Below are positions 1 to 12,859 of a stretch of DNA of 64,000 bases, in pieces. The stretch lies in contig CM049317.1 in NCBI GenBank assembly GCA_026874595.1, positions 19,925,882 to 19,989,881 of the forward strand, read 5' to 3'. The translations under genes were made by a program, and so were the position numbers. Origin of the DNA: Sipunculus nudus (taxonomy: Eukaryota > Annelida > Sipuncula > Golfingiida > Sipunculidae). Position 1 is the stretch's first letter; each line of letters begins with the position of its first letter. The notes beneath the pieces are model-generated. The model had not been told where the DNA came from and did not search any database. It saw only the letters and a program-made list of their open reading frames with translations.

Positions 1-2402
1 TACTGAAATGACATCAAATATAAACTCCCTCCTTTAACTTTACATATACCATAAATGGTATTTTTTTCTAATTTTACGCTTCGTAACTATTTGTGTTTCC
101 CTATTCTTTCTGGTTATCGGGTATTATCGGGTATCAAACGTTACACAATTAATAATGCTAGTAGTAGAATAGGTAACATTGTACCTGAACAGTGAAAACT
201 CTTATACTTTTTCTACTTTGTACACTAGAATACAGGGGCCTACGAAATCAGGTAAGCTGTATTCGAAAGAGCCTCTAATACTCGATGCATGGCAAAACAA
301 TGAATTCCATATATTTTTAAAATTTTATTACCGTCGGCAAATATATTTGGGGAGAATAGAGAGGAAGTGAAGTGGTGTTTGCCTTAATAGCGTATCCTTA
401 TGTTCGGTGTGTTGTTGTTATATCTAACTTACAGGGAGATATCAGTCCATCGACCTTTATATATTGTTATTGTAACAATGCCTCAACACTTCCGACTTTT
501 AAGAAAGAAGCATTTTCCTTCATAACACAATTCATTTTGACTTTCCTTATCATATGTTTGAATTGTCTTGAACACTTTGAATATATAGACTACATTATGT
601 GTATCTGCTCCAAATTTGGTAGCGTATTTTCCACTTGTTCACCTCAAGATCCTTTTCCCAAATTAGCAGGCCTCTGGAAAACAATATGAACACACATGTT
701 GGCATTGATATTGTACTATTGGTTATTTTACAACTGTATCCTGACGGGTATCCTTACGTGATTAATGCTATTTTTTTAATGTTCTCCATTTCTAAAAATC
801 TATTGGAACTCTGTTTATAGGTATCAACCGTCTTATAGCTTACTAGGTGTATTGGAATGTGAGTTTGATCTTGTTAATCTCCATAAAGAAGCTGTAACAC
901 ACTTTAAGGGCAGACTTTTTAGAAGACTTGAACACGAAGTTTTTTGTTTATGCAAGAATCTCTTTAACTGTTGTTAAATTTTAAATTCTTTCCTAGATGT
1001 TGTCTCAATATTAGTTTATAAAGCTGAAGAGTTTATAACATGTTCTGACCATGCACACTTTGTAAATTTCATAATAAATTTGAATGCATTTACATGATTT
1101 ATCGTTCAAAAATTTACACTAGATGCATATTTCTTCCAGTTTACCTTCCCACGTGAAGCACGTTGTGGTTCGACCCTTCGTCCTCGTAATGAACTATCTC
1201 AGATGCCACATCCTCAAAAACATCGACACTCTCTGCCTGGATAAACACCCCCGTTATCCATGTCATGTACCATGAAAAGCATGAAATGATGTTATCTGGC
1301 AATAAAAATGATATCAGCTTAACAACAATGTATGGAGTAAAGCTTCAAAACTTAAAAAAAAAATTGTACTGCTTGAGTGATATATATATATATTATGCTT
1401 AGTTTTCTTTTAATCCCAAGCCATAACCTGAACCTGGGAAGGATCGAAGATGGAGAAGCATGCAATAATCCGAAAAGAGTCGCTGCAATAAATTTTTTTA
1501 ACATATGTATTCTTGAAAAGATATAACGAGATGAAATATATTTTTAAACAAATTATTTTTGTATCAGACCTTTCCCTTGAATTATCGTTTTCCCAGGAGG
1601 ACGAAGGAAACTTTTTGTCAGAAACAAGTCCTCCAGCTCCTCTTTATTACGGCCATGGATAGACTTGTAGAATGCATTTGTTTGCAGAATTATTTTTGCT
1701 TCATCCTCCGCTATGGAAAAAATAAAGTGTTCGTAATGTCCCTTCGGGTACAATTTCGACATATGCTTTCTTTATCTATATGTCTGTGAGATGATTCTGT
1801 GAACATTTTGACTTTGTCGATGAAGGAATATCATTCATAAAATAAAACGAATATATATGACTTTTAACAAAACCACGGTCTCTTTTAACATTTAATAATA
1901 GTCACTAGAGTTCCATACCTGTACACGCATACTCTGTGAATGGACCCATTGAATCTCACCTTTTTTGGCCTCTGTGCCCAAAATAAGAATTATGTAGCAG
2001 AGGCTACAGCTAAGCTGGTATCCTTTTGCAGTTCTACTCATCAGCATTTTTGGAAGTAGAAGCTAAACCTCAATTCTTTCAAGTGTCGCTTTCAACATTG
2101 TTTATAGTACATTTTAATTAGGTCATGTTCATGGCGTGTGACATATGGCTCTCTCCCTTTAGTGCGTAATTACAAAGCATTTCAACTTGGAATATAATCA
2201 ATCTATTTTCACTGCAGTTTTATGAGTAAATTACATGCATTAACAGTGTTTCAAAACATATGTAGTATTTTTTCCGATACTTAATTAAAACACATGATCT
2301 TTGTTTCGATTTAAAATGAAATTTTCAGTAGTGAGCAATTCTATATGATTGTGTTCTATTATTACCTAATCCGTTATTTACTTGTATGGCGTTTATATAT
2401 GT
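1..2402. repeat. Direct duplication, block a, first copy
   Basis: Near-identical to 10599-12790, with scattered substitutions, an extra segment of about 0.3 kb near 1.8-2.1 kb, and a short insertion in the other copy near 12.33-12.39 kb. It holds exons 2-4 of gene A. It begins at or before the window edge and stops at a (GT)n array, opposite a (TA)n array in the second copy. Small open frames here (for example near 179-370) occur in both copies and look non-coding. Confidence 0.9.
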
Positions 2403-2408
2403 ATATAG

Positions 2409-2448
<40 letters not shown>

Positions 2449-5400
2449 ACAGAACCTACAAACTGAGGACGCGAATATGACAACACAGCAACGAAGTGAG
2501 GACCTCTGACAAACTGAGGTCCTAACACCCCGACCTCAATTTGTCTTTCACTAAGAATGCCTGTCCCTGGCCCTGCACGATCTAAAATTGATACTGATGA
2601 AGGATATAAGATGTCTTCCATTGACATTTAATCTGTAAGTGTTGTGTTAATGTGAACATTATTAAGAAAAACGTTGTTTTATGCGAGACCTCAGTTTGAA
2701 AAATGTCGTACATGTGTGTGTGTGTTCTTGCCATTCGACGGCTAAACTGACCAAAGTCGAAGTCGGCGTCTCACACACATTTGCTCATGCGCATGCGTTG
2801 GGCGTTAAGCCCCACCCCAAATTCAACAGACGCTGCCGCTTGCACCATAGTAAGCGTTGTCACTTATCCTTTCTAATTTACTTTTTAAAGTTTACATCGC
2901 CCATAGGTATTTTATGCCTTTTTTTTACTGCAGTCAGAGGCCATAGAGCATCTTGTAGCTGTATAGTTGAACGGGAAATGGCTCTGAAATTTTCAACAGT
3001 AAGTAGATGACCGACATATCCACGAATGATTATTGACAAGATGGTTTATTGGCCAATAGGAGGCCCGGGATTTCACACGCCCCTCCCAACCCTTTCCACC
3101 ATTCAAATCCGAAAAGAAGTTGTTTTCAAACATTTCTTAGTATTTCTTAAATTTTCGGCAGATACGGTGAATAAAAATTTCTTTGAGCACAAGTCAAAGT
3201 GACAACAAGAACCCGGACACGAAAAGAGATGCCGTCTTAAGCCGAAAGAACTCGCATTAACAAAAGAGGTCACGTACACAGACCCGCATGGAAAGCTCAG
3301 CTCGGTAAGTCAATGTCATACTGTTTTTTTGTTTTTTGTTTATATCGCCTCACCTTATCACTAATATCGGGTGAAACTGGAGGGTAATAGATCTACATAG
3401 GCCTATATTTACACAAGTCACGCATAATTATTTTATTAGGGATTTAGTTTACCCTTCCAAAGCCGGTTGTATATCGGTCTCACCTTGAGCGATAATAAAT
3501 ATATCCATTCCTGTCGAAGCATCTATCCTGGTAATGTGGTTAGGTCCATTCCAGGACCCATGTCCGCATGAATTTTTGTGATAATTGTTTATAAGACTGT
3601 CTCGGGTATACGGGGCTGAACTTCAGGGGGCCAAAACAAAAAGAGAACCCACAAATTGTATGCAGCCGGACAAAGTTTGGTCCAATGCGTAATGGACACG
3701 CACTGAGTACACAGGGGCCATTTGGTTATACTTCGACTATTACAGCATTAATGTATTGATAATGAAGTCATACACACCTATTTTGGATTAAATTTTAATT
3801 CAATAAATGGATTTTAATTTGTTGATTTGTTATATAAATAATACCTAAATATAAATTTAGTAACATTTTAATTGTTGTGTCATGAAACATTTCAAAAAAA
3901 CTTTTTATAAAATAAATATTTCTATTTTATTAATTAATTATATGAAAATAAATAGCCAACATTCTACATTATCTTTCACTGTTTCATGGTATAAAAATGT
4001 TTATGTATAGAGTAAAAATCCTGTCAGGTTTTTATTGCAAGCAGCTAACTCTAAATAAATTCCCAGACTTATCCCCTTATTTCAGCTGGTTACCAGGGAT
4101 ACATTAACACACAAAACTTAGAGTTGCACCTCATGAATCTCAGCTTAATAACCACCACTTTGAATTAGAATAATTAAATATACCAGTTTAACAAAGCATT
4201 TTCTTCCATTTTCTAAGTTCACATACTATTGTAATTAACTTATATTCTGCCCTACAAACTGAAATTACTGAAACCACAAATTGGGTTTACAATTAACAAA
4301 CTTTAATAGCTACAGGTATTCATGTGTATTGTAGACCAGTTTTGATGATTTTTTCCACCTTCTTACATTTACCTGTAAACTTTTTAAAACATGTTTACTA
4401 TGATCTCCTTAGTTATAAGAATTTTACTATATGGCACAGATGGCATGTAATATTAAAAAAAATGAATCATGTAATATCCTATTGTAATTTACAACCTGTT
4501 GGGTGCAGGTAAAAATTGCTGAGGTAAAGGTGGCTAAGGTACAAATGGCTGTGGTAAAAATCCATGGCCAAATGGAAAATAACAGGTATCAGGATTAAAT
4601 TTTGATTTTTTTAAATTTAAAGCACCACAATTCAGCTGCAAACTATATGTGGTGGACACACATATAAGATTGGACTTTTCAGACAAAGACAATTCAGCAA
4701 GATTATTATTATAGGATTCCACATAAAGGGGGTTGATAATAGATTTACATAAATTAATCATATCAAAACTATACATCTTGTAACTGTCAGTGTATCAAAT
4801 TACAACTGTTTAAAGCTCAGTATTATAACTGTAACCAAGCAGTTACACATGGAAAAAAAACACATGAAGGAAAATTAAAAGTTCATTAATAAAATTAATG
4901 CAGTCACTTTCAATTTAAAATCTGTAGTCTCATAAACATTTCAGTATAGCATAAGTTACCTTTGATATCTATTCCATTTTATTTTTTAAACGGGGTTCAA
5001 ACAAAATTTGCACTGATCAACATTTATTCAATATCTACTTTCTCACTAAATACCTAGAACTCCAAATCTTCTCATACATTACATGAAGGCAGCATGACCA
5101 TATGTTGACAGTATAACTTATTCCATAACCTTAAAGCTAATCATGCATACAGTGACTCAGATGCTCCATCCAAGGGAATTATAGAGCATTGTGTATTGCA
5201 AATGAACACAATAAATCAATAGTGTGTACACTCAAAGTGCATTCACCCATATATACAACAAATAATTTTTCTGTTACAAAGTATGATGGTATGTATGTCA
5301 ATGTACAACAAACTTTTAATGTAGATTATTTGCGATATATTGAATTCCAATTTAATCCCACTACCCGTTATTTTCGTTATAGCCTTTTCTACCATGGCCA

Positions 5401-7363
5401 TTTTGAGGGAACCTGTGAGCTTATGCAAAGGTGTGGCATCATCCGTCCTCTGTATGTTAACCCATAACGGCAGCATCTTTTATGCAAAAACTTAGTCATC
5501 TAAACAACTGTATCAGATTTTGCTTATTTTTTGGCTAACTGCAATTTCTTAGGTTTTATTTCGAAAAAGCTTAAAAACCTTTAAAAATCTTCTTCTCCAA
5601 ATTCAGCCAAATTGTCCAATATTTCACATAAATGATTCCTGGAACAATCTCTCTCAAGATTGTTCGATTGGTTCAAGTTCGGTGTTTTTGGCGAATTACA
5701 GGAAGTTGAACTTAGTCATCTGTCCAAAAAAGCATACTAAAATTACAATCTCAGAAACATATCATTGACTTCTACCCGTCTAACAATGTGAAGCTCAAGT
5801 TCAAATTCTTTAGAATGGGTAAACCCATACACCAACCTACAAAGAAAAACAAAACTTAAAGCCATACTAAACACCAGATAATCCATACATTTTGACAAAC
5901 CTTGGAAAAAAATAGGTGAACCCAACAGTGTGACGTCATAACGCATGCTTTGACGACGCCGAATATGTAAACTGGTACGATTATATATCCTTAGTGAATT
6001 AGGGAATACATTTTGCCATATGTAAACTGGTACGATTATATATCCTTAGTGAATTAGGGAATACATTTTGCCTAAAAAGCAAAGGCCTATGTCCCGTCGA
6101 CGCTCTAGCTGTTTTCGATCGGCATCGACCGAACAAGGAAATAATTATTATTTTTAAAATAATAATTATTATTAGAATATTCCAGGAAGACGGATTAAGA
6201 ATCACAGTTCAAACTAACTTAAAATCGGTAAACCTCCTTGATTTCAACCACGACTGGACAAACTAAAACCTATAAAAAAACACAACAACAATCCCGTCTA
6301 CATAAACTGACAATCAAATCACCCACCTCCAATCGTTGGGGACCTATCGCAGGAAAAGACTATCATTATTATCATCAATAAAGGTTGTTTTGAATATATA
6401 ATAACAATAACCTGTATAGAAAGCAGGGTACAATGGAAACGTCAATTACAATCTTGGAAACTGTGCTAATGGATAACAAACGAATAAAAGCGTTCATTGC
6501 AATGCCGGAAACGGCAGTAATAGACAAAAAAAAAAAGATGGGAACGGAGCTAGAAAGACAATTTGGAATAACCGACCATACAGCATGAATGCCAAAAGAA
6601 ATCACGGAGCCCAGTTTTTAAAACGTATCTAAAGCATATCTCGCCGGATAAAAAACAATTTAAAATAAATCCACGATGAAATTCAGTTCAGTTGTATGAG
6701 GAATAAGATGAAAACAATAACGGCCCAGAACAAACAAAATCACGGCAAAAACAACGTGCAACTCGGGAAGGAAACCTGCAACTGTAGGGAGATAAATTCA
6801 TGTCCCTTAGACGGTAATTGCCTTTTCAACAGTATTGCTGATAAGACACAGGTCCAGCCAGGACACCAAGTCGCTCAAAACATTGGATTAACAAGTGTCC
6901 AATTCAAAACTTGGTTATATAACCACAACAAATCAATTCCCAACGAACGCTCTGAAAAAGAAACATAACTTTTAAAAACATAACTTTTAATAACATATTT
7001 CTCCTCTTCCAGGTCAAAATTCAACACCATTTCAGATGCATTAAACACTATCTTCATCATTATTTTCCGAAATTTCATCTAAACACTTGCCTGCCAAGTC
7101 AAACCAATAATCCTTTACTGTTATTTAAAATAACAATAATACTTAAGGGTGTGTCCCAAAGTTTAACATAAAGTGGTATATTAACATTAACCTGGTATTA
7201 CTTCAGGCACCTAATGGTAAGATTAGAAATGACGAGGAATGTTTATTGTTGTATGTGTATAAAAGATTAAAAGTAATGGAAAATCACTGTTACTCTTAGC
7301 TGTTCCACTAGTGTGAACCAAAACCAACTGAGCAAGACACAGAACAATCACAGTCGAACCCAT
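595..7363 (-). CDS. Copy A: secreted SnoaL-like/DUF4440 (NTF2-like) protein, 4 exons, complete
   Basis: Exons on the minus strand: 7363-7294 (signal peptide MGSTVIVLCLAQLVLVHTSG), 1710-1570, 1295-1145 and 673-595 (TAA stop). They join to 441 nt, or 146 aa. Splice sites: exon 1 donor GTAACA, exon 2 acceptor CCATAG and donor GTCTGA (weak), exon 3 acceptor TTGCCAG and donor GTAAAC, exon 4 acceptor TTTCCAG. Phases 1-1-2 equal those of copy F. Domain cues: an N-terminal helix (EDEAKIILQTNAFYKSI), a PPGKTIIQGK segment like the 'LPPG...G' turn of DUF4440/SnoaL proteins, a central VFIQAESVDV strand, and a C-terminal strand pair with GLLIWEKD and KWKIRYQIW. The fold and secretion are inferred; the substrate is unknown. 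Exon 1 is joined across a 5.6-kb intron by phase and signal peptide only, so it is the weakest part. Exons 2-4 are firm. Confidence 0.72.
2395..2446. repeat. (TA)/(GT)n microsatellite
   Basis: A short TA stretch runs into about 18 GT units. It marks the end of duplication block a. Confidence 0.95.
2457..2698. repeat. Possible short inverted-repeat element
   Basis: CAAACTGAGG occurs at the left edge and its complement CCTCAGTTTG at the right edge. Two further inner copies (ACAAACTGAGGTC near 2508, GACCTCAATTTGTC near 2539) face each other. About 240 bp. It could be a MITE-like element. No target duplication was identified. Confidence 0.35.
2700..5960. other. Non-coding stretch inside the long first intron of copy A
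   Basis: No convincing gene. Near 2933-3000 an acceptor-like CTGCAG and a GTAAGT donor bracket a short plus-strand segment with ATGGCTCTG, and 3282-3307 ends in CTCG|GTAAGT. These could be untranslated exons but have no partner. The rest is AT-rich without repeats that I recognise. Confidence 0.4.
5963..6072. repeat. Perfect 55-bp tandem duplication
   Basis: The unit 5963-6017 (starting ATATGTAAACTGGTACGATT) is repeated exactly at 6018-6072, just upstream of the Penelope-like remnant. Confidence 0.95.
6100..6970 (+). mobile_element. Neptune-like Penelope retroelement remnant (RT end and GIY-YIG endonuclease)
   Basis: In shifting frames the plus strand encodes GLRITVQTNLKSVNLLDFN, typical of the RT-thumb region of Penelope-like elements, then a linker with CNCREINSCPLDGNCL (the Cys-rich segment before the endonuclease), then IGLTSVQFKTWLYNHNKS, the GIY-YIG core with FKTxxxNH. 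The last piece is an open frame of 90 codons at 6696-6968. Upstream parts carry many stops, and the C-terminal third of the endonuclease is missing. This is a dead fragment inside the first intron of copy A. Confidence 0.75.
6975..7290. other. Decayed tail after the Penelope-like remnant
   Basis: An imperfect direct repeat of AAACATAACTTTTAA lies at the start. Otherwise AT-rich, with no gene seen. Confidence 0.4.
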
Positions 7364-7369
7364 GTTGTT

Positions 7370-8205
7370 CCCTTTAGCCCGCAACTGTTTCATGCATACG
7401 TATAACACGTTTTCCTTGGTAAGTGGATCGGTTCAACCTAATGAGCCCGCATTTCACATGTTTGCAAATTATTTATAATAATAATTAGCATGTAAGAATC
7501 AATTTTCATAGTTTACAGGATACTGTTAATTCTGCTTTAATTAAATAACTTTAATTTAATACATCGGATGCAGTTGATTCCATTAGATATATGCCATTAT
7601 GAGAAAAACGGTAATTAAACGTACACCTGGGATTCTTAGTTAATTCATATGCAGGCATTCAAACTTATGCTATTCAGCTCTTCTGTATAATTTACAAACG
7701 CATAATGCTCAGACATTAAAAGAGGGCATTCCTGTTGACTGCACAAAAAAATAAAAATTGATAATACCTAATTTAGAAATAATCTGGAATGTATAGATTT
7801 TTTAATTATATATGTAATGCACAAGGCAATTTATGTTATTGTTATAAACACAACACCAAAATAGATACTTGGGATTCGCATACAAAACTAGCGGAAGAGC
7901 TTATTTGTCCCAGCAAGCCATTTCAAGTCTTGTCAAGAAAGCATGTACAATTCGCCCCATTCGCCCAACCCGAAGGAATCAAATCATGTTAGCTTGAAGA
8001 CAAATATCTCAAACGCATAAGAAAAACACAAGTTAGTACGACTATTAAAAGAATAAAGAAATAAAATATATCATAGGCGTGAGCCCAATGTCATTCTGAG
8101 AACCAAATGTAAGTGGAAGTAGATGAATTGTTGTAAGAGAAAGACAATTCGATGTTATACTATGTTGTTTTTCTATCAAACTGCCAAACGATTCGATGTG
8201 TGTGC

Positions 8206-8207
<2 letters not shown>
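7370..8207. other. 5' flank of copy A; no gene seen
   Basis: This would hold the promoter of gene A if exon 1 at 7363 is right. In-frame upstream ATGs exist at 7393 and 7408, but the signal peptide fits best from 7363. No TATA box or other element is clear enough to call. Confidence 0.3.

Positions 8208-8252
<45 letters not shown>
8208..8252. repeat. (TA)n microsatellite
   Basis: About 22 TA units directly before duplication block b. Confidence 0.95.
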
Positions 8253-8254
<2 letters not shown>

Positions 8255-8269
8255 AACCTGTTTTTTCTA

Positions 8270-8940
8270 TATGTATGAAAAACCGGGGACGTGTCAGTTG
8301 TTCCTGGTTTAACACAAAACGAAAGCGGTTTTATGTGGTGTTTAATAAACAATTGGATTATATTCCTAATGTTAGAATATAGCCGGAAAAAAGAAAAAAA
8401 ATGCGTAGATGAGTGCATGGACGATACTTGTGTCGAAATTTATGGCCACAATTAGAATGGAAGCATTTTCAATGTTCTAGAGAAGAATTCCTGTGTATTA
8501 ATAAAATATATTTTAGTAACCAGTTATTAATATTTGTGAATGATTCCAGGTGTAGCATTACTTGTTAGATCGGACATGACCTGTTCTTTTATCAAGATAA
8601 ATGTAAATAGAATTGACTAAAGGCCTGCATCATAATAATTTCATTACAAATTGACATGGTATAAACGCTGAATCACGATATTGCCAATTTCGGTTCACAC
8701 AAAGGGCTAATAAATTTTAAATTGTTTCGGCTGTTGCAATTTAATTTAAGCGTTGATAAAAAAGAGCTGGTAATTGGAATATGCTAAGTGTAGTAGCTCC
8801 TTAACAACAAAAGTTTTTCGAAAGCTCACCAGACTCATACCAAGACTCATCCTATACATTTACCAAAACACATAACAGAAGAAAATAACATGCTCAGGCT
8901 AAGGTTTCCTGTAATTATTATGTTGTTTTCATGAAGTACT
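8270..8940. repeat. Direct duplication, block b, first copy
   Basis: Related to 13815-14430 with more divergence than block a. Shared landmarks are ACCGGGGA.(G/A)TGTCAGTTGTT, GACGATACTTGTGTCGA and GCTCACCAGACTCATACC. No gene is recognised in it. Confidence 0.8.
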
Positions 8941-9290
8941 TTGGCCTCTTAGGTTTCCTATAATTTTATGTCATTTTCATGAAGAACTTTCTAATACAAA
9001 AAAAAGAAAAAAATAAATAAAGAGTTCCTTCATAACGGAGAAACCAGTTCATTTTGAATGAATTATATGGTATTGGCACCTCATAAGACGACATAAATCT
9101 GAGGTTTCATGTAATTCGTATGTCGTTTTTATTAAGTAGTTTGGCCTCTTAAGTTTCCTGTATTTGTTATGTCATTTTCATGAAAAGCCTTCTAATACAA
9201 ACAAATAAAGACATCCTTTGTAACATTGAAACCACTCCGTTTTACATGTATTGTATGATATTGACACCTCATAAGAGAACGTTAATCAGT
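8904..9290. repeat. About 199-bp imperfect tandem repeat, two units
   Basis: Units start at GGTTTCCTGTAATTATTATG (8904) and GGTTTCATGTAATTCGTATG (9102). Each contains an inner copy of the same start and ends near GGTATTGGCACCTCATAAG or its variant. A related copy lies at 14408-14500 in the duplicated block. Confidence 0.75.
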
Positions 9291-9479
9291 TTATACAATT
9301 TAATCTTAGTTACCATGTTAACTGTGGCATGCAGAAATGTTGAGACAGATACGAATAATTGTTTAAGAATCTTCGGCTAGGTTACCGTTATAATGTAAAA
9401 GTGTCCTAGAGAGATCTGTATCAGCAACACAGTATCGATATTGGAGAGAGACACCCCTGAAGAACTGAAGAGCCTTGCA

Positions 9480-10020
9480 GTATGTTTCTGCCCCCCGTAC
9501 CACCGTCTGTCTGTGCATGGTTGTAATTTTGTGACCGTACTCGTGTTCATTAGAGAAATGGCTTGTTGAATTGCGAACCCAAGACGAGTGCTGTCAAGCT
9601 TTAATCCCCGAGCGTTTACTACAGGGGTATAGCATTGCTCCCTGATTCAATATGGAACAGTTATTCAATATACGTGCCACTGGTTTAATATGTTTGCTTA
9701 TAATGTTGGTTTTCTTTTTGACCTGAGTTTTATTTCTGTATCCGAAATGGAAAGGAAACTAAGCGTGGCAATCAGCCATGGCTAACGTATTAATTAGTTT
9801 GTATAAAGTAAACCCTGAGTCAATAACTATACAGCTCCATCATGTTTGCTTTTCTTTTCTTTCCATGTCTGTATCCTCTAAATTGATTTTTTTTTGTCGT
9901 CTGCATTAGGAAAGAGTCAGCTTTATAGACATATGATTGTTTTCTTTTAATTTTCAATGTTAACATACTAATCAACATTAGGGTAGCACCTGTTTGTTTA
10001 CTAATAAGCATGTTTATTAA
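9480..10020. repeat. Direct duplication, block c, first copy
   Basis: Matches 14590-15900, with a segment present only in the second copy. Shared landmarks include GTCTTGTTGAAT..AACCCAAG and ATTCAATATAC.TG.CACTG, and the stretch around AAGCGTGGCAATCA.CCAT.GCTAA. Confidence 0.78.
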
Positions 10021-10073
10021 AGCCCCAAGATGATGAATGAATATTTTCAATATAAATATTATATCACTTTTAT

Positions 10074-10232
10074 AATTTTACTATTTTTATCATCTTTCAA
10101 AATATTCACAAATGTTTTTCTTCTAAATCTTAAAATAATATTATTTTTTATATTAATTTTACTATTTTTATCATCTTTCAAAATATTCACAAATGTTTTT
10201 CTTCTAAATCTTAAAATAATATTATTTTTTAT
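10074..10232. repeat. 81-bp tandem duplication, two units
   Basis: The AT-rich unit starting AATTTTACTATTTTTATCAT is repeated at 10155 almost without change. An open frame across it is only a product of the repeat. Confidence 0.92.
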
Positions 10233-10598
10233 AACTTTACTATTTTAAATCATATTTTAGTTGGTTTCAAATGGATGGCTTTTATTTCGTTGTTTTTTTT
10301 TTATTTATACTGACTATCTAATACAGAATAAAATACCAGTTGGCGCTGTATAACCGCTATGTATATGAAAGGCCTTGTTAGAACCCGATTCAAGTCATCC
10401 TAGGTGCTCATACTTGCCAAAACCTTAACCAGAAGAGAGTATGGCACTATACTCGTGGGGAAGCAAGTGAAGAAAGAATAACCATTTAGTACCCATTGTG
10501 GCAGATTAAGATATATGTTACATGAGGGCGAGAAATAAAAATTTCTAAATTCAGAACAGGTCTCAAAGTCATGGAAGGCCACATGATTATTTTGATAA

Positions 10599-12781
10599 TA
10601 CTGAAATGATATCAAATATAAACTCCCTCCGTTAACTTTACATATACCATAAATGATATTTATTTAATTTTACGCTTCGTAACTATTTGTGTTTCCCTAT
10701 TATTTCTGGTTATCGGGTATTATCGGGTAAGAAACGTTACAAAATTAATAATGCTAGTAGTAGAACAGGTAACATTGTACCTGAACTCTTATACTTTATC
10801 TACTCTGTACACTAGAATACAGGGGCCTACGAAATCAGTTAAGTTGTATTCGAAAGAGCCTCTAATACTCGATGCATGGCAAAACAATGAATTCCATATA
10901 TTTGTAAAATTTTATTACCGTCGGCAAATATATTTGGGGACAATAGAGAGGAAGTAAAGTGGTGTTTGCCTTATTAGCGTATTCTTATGTTCGGTGTGTT
11001 GTTGTTATATCTAACTTACAAAGAGATATCAATCCATCGACCTTTATATATTGTTATTATAACAATTCCTGAACAGTTCCGACTCTTACGAAAGAAGCAT
11101 TTTCCTTCATAACACAATTCATTTTGACTTTCCTTATCAAATGTTTGAATTGTATTGAACACTTTATTTATATAGACTTTATTATGTGTATCTACTCTAA
11201 TTTTGGTAGCGTATTTTCCACTTGTTCACCTCAAGATCCTTTTCCCAAATTAGCAGGCCTCTGGAAAATAATATGAACACATGTTGGCATTGATATTGTA
11301 CTATTGGTTATTTTACCACTGTATCCTGCCTGTGTATCCGTACGTGATTAATGCTATTTTTTTAAATGTTCCCCTTTTCAAAATCTGTTGGAACTCTGTT
11401 TATAGGTATCAACAGTCTTATACCTTACTAGGTGTATTGGAATGTGAGTTTGATCTTGTTAATCTCCATAAAGAAGCTGTAACACACTTTAAGGGCAGAC
11501 TTTTTAGAAGACTTGAACACGAAGTTTTTTGTTCATGCAAGAATCTCTTTAACTGTTGTTAAATTTTAAATTCTTTCCTAGATGTTGTCTCAATATTAGT
11601 TTATAAAGCTGAAGAGTTTATAACATGTTCTGACCATGCACACTTTGTAGATTTCATAATAATTTTGAATGCATTTACATGATTTATCGTTCAAAAATTT
11701 ACACTAGATGCATATTTCTTCCAGTTTACCTTCCCACGTGAAGCACGTTGTGGTTCGACCCTTCGTCCTCGTAATGAACTATCTCAGATGCCACATCCTC
11801 AAAAACATCGACACTCTCTGCCTGGATAAACACCCCCGTTATCCATGTCATGTACCATGAAAAGCATGAAATGATGTTATCTGGCAATAAAAATGATATC
11901 AGCTTAACAACAATATATAGAGAAGTAAAGCTTCAAAACTTAAAAAAAAATTGTACTGCTTGAGTGATATATATATATTATGCTTAGTTTTCTTTTAATC
12001 CCAAGCCATAACCTGAACCTGGGAAGGATCGAAGATGGAGAAGCATGCAATAATCCGAAAAGAGTCTCTGCAATAAATTTTTTTAACATATGTATTCTTG
12101 AAAAGATATAACGAGATGAAATATATTTTTAAACAAATTATTTTTGTATCAGACCTTTCCCTTGAATTATCGTTTTCCCAGGAGGACAAAGGAAACTTTT
12201 TGTCAGAAACAAGTCCTCCAGCTCTTCTTTATTACGGCCATGGATAGCCTTGTAGAATGCATTTGTTTGCAGAATTATTTTTGCTTCATCCTCCGCTATG
12301 GACAAAAATAAAGTGTTCGTAATGTCCCATCGGGATATTGATAAACAATCATTTGCACATGAAACCAAACCATTAACAAAATACGGGGTACAATTTCGAC
12401 ATATGCTTTCTTTATGTCTGTGAGATGATTCTGTGATCCATTTGACCTCAATTTTTCCCAGTGTCGCTTTCATAGTGTCGCTTTCAACATTATTTATAGT
12501 ACATTTTAATTAGGTCATGTTCATGGCGTGACATATGGCTGTCTCCCTTTACTGCGTAATTACAAAGCATTTCAATTTGGGATATAATCAATCTATTTTC
12601 ACTGCAGTATTATGAGTAAATTACATGCATTAACAGTGTTTCAAAACATGTGTAGTACTTTTTTCCGATACTTTATTAAAACACATGATCTTGGTTTCGA
12701 TTTAAAATGAAATTTTCAGTTGTGAGCAGTTCTAAATGATTGTGTTCTATTATTACCTAATCCGTTATTTACTTGTATGGC

Positions 12782-12790
<9 letters not shown>
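10599..12790. repeat. Direct duplication, block a, second copy
   Basis: Second copy of 1-2402, carrying exons 2-4 of copy B. The first bases are the same TACTGAAATGA.ATCAAATAT run that opens the window. Confidence 0.9.
11197..12295 (-). pseudogene. Copy B: duplicate of copy A, exons 2-4, premature stop in exon 4
   Basis: Exons: 12295-12155 (141 nt), 11880-11730 (151 nt) and 11260-11197. Exon 3 is identical to exon 3 of copy A over all 151 nt. Exon 2 differs from A at three sites (two amino-acid changes). In exon 4 the codons that read Gln-Ile-Trp in A read Gln-Asn-stop, so the conserved Ile-Trp and the last residues are lost. The block that carries exon 1 in copy A (near 7.3 kb) has no counterpart here, since 12.84-13.8 kb replaces about 5.7 kb. 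No exon 1 was found nearby. The orphan exon 1 of copy C (18562-18496) has the right phase to splice to this exon 2, so a shared first exon is possible; that is inference. Splice sites match copy A. Confidence 0.68.
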
Positions 12791-12832
<42 letters not shown>

Positions 12833-12858
12833 TATATGTATGTGTGTGTGTATGTGTA
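12785..12858. repeat. (TA)n(GT)n microsatellite
   Basis: A long TA array passing into TGTGTG, in the place of the (GT)n array that ends the first duplication copy. Confidence 0.95.
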
Positions 12859-12859
12859 A

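Noticed and set aside
179-820. Plus-strand open frames in the first duplication block
   Set aside because: They lie opposite exon 4 of copy A and are matched by similar frames at 10751-11562 only because the DNA is duplicated. No domain and poor start context.
8152-8418. Open frames across (TA)n arrays here and at 12736-12960, 13412-13648, 39721-40008 and 51352-51630
   Set aside because: The open frame is made by Tyr-Ile repeats of the microsatellite.
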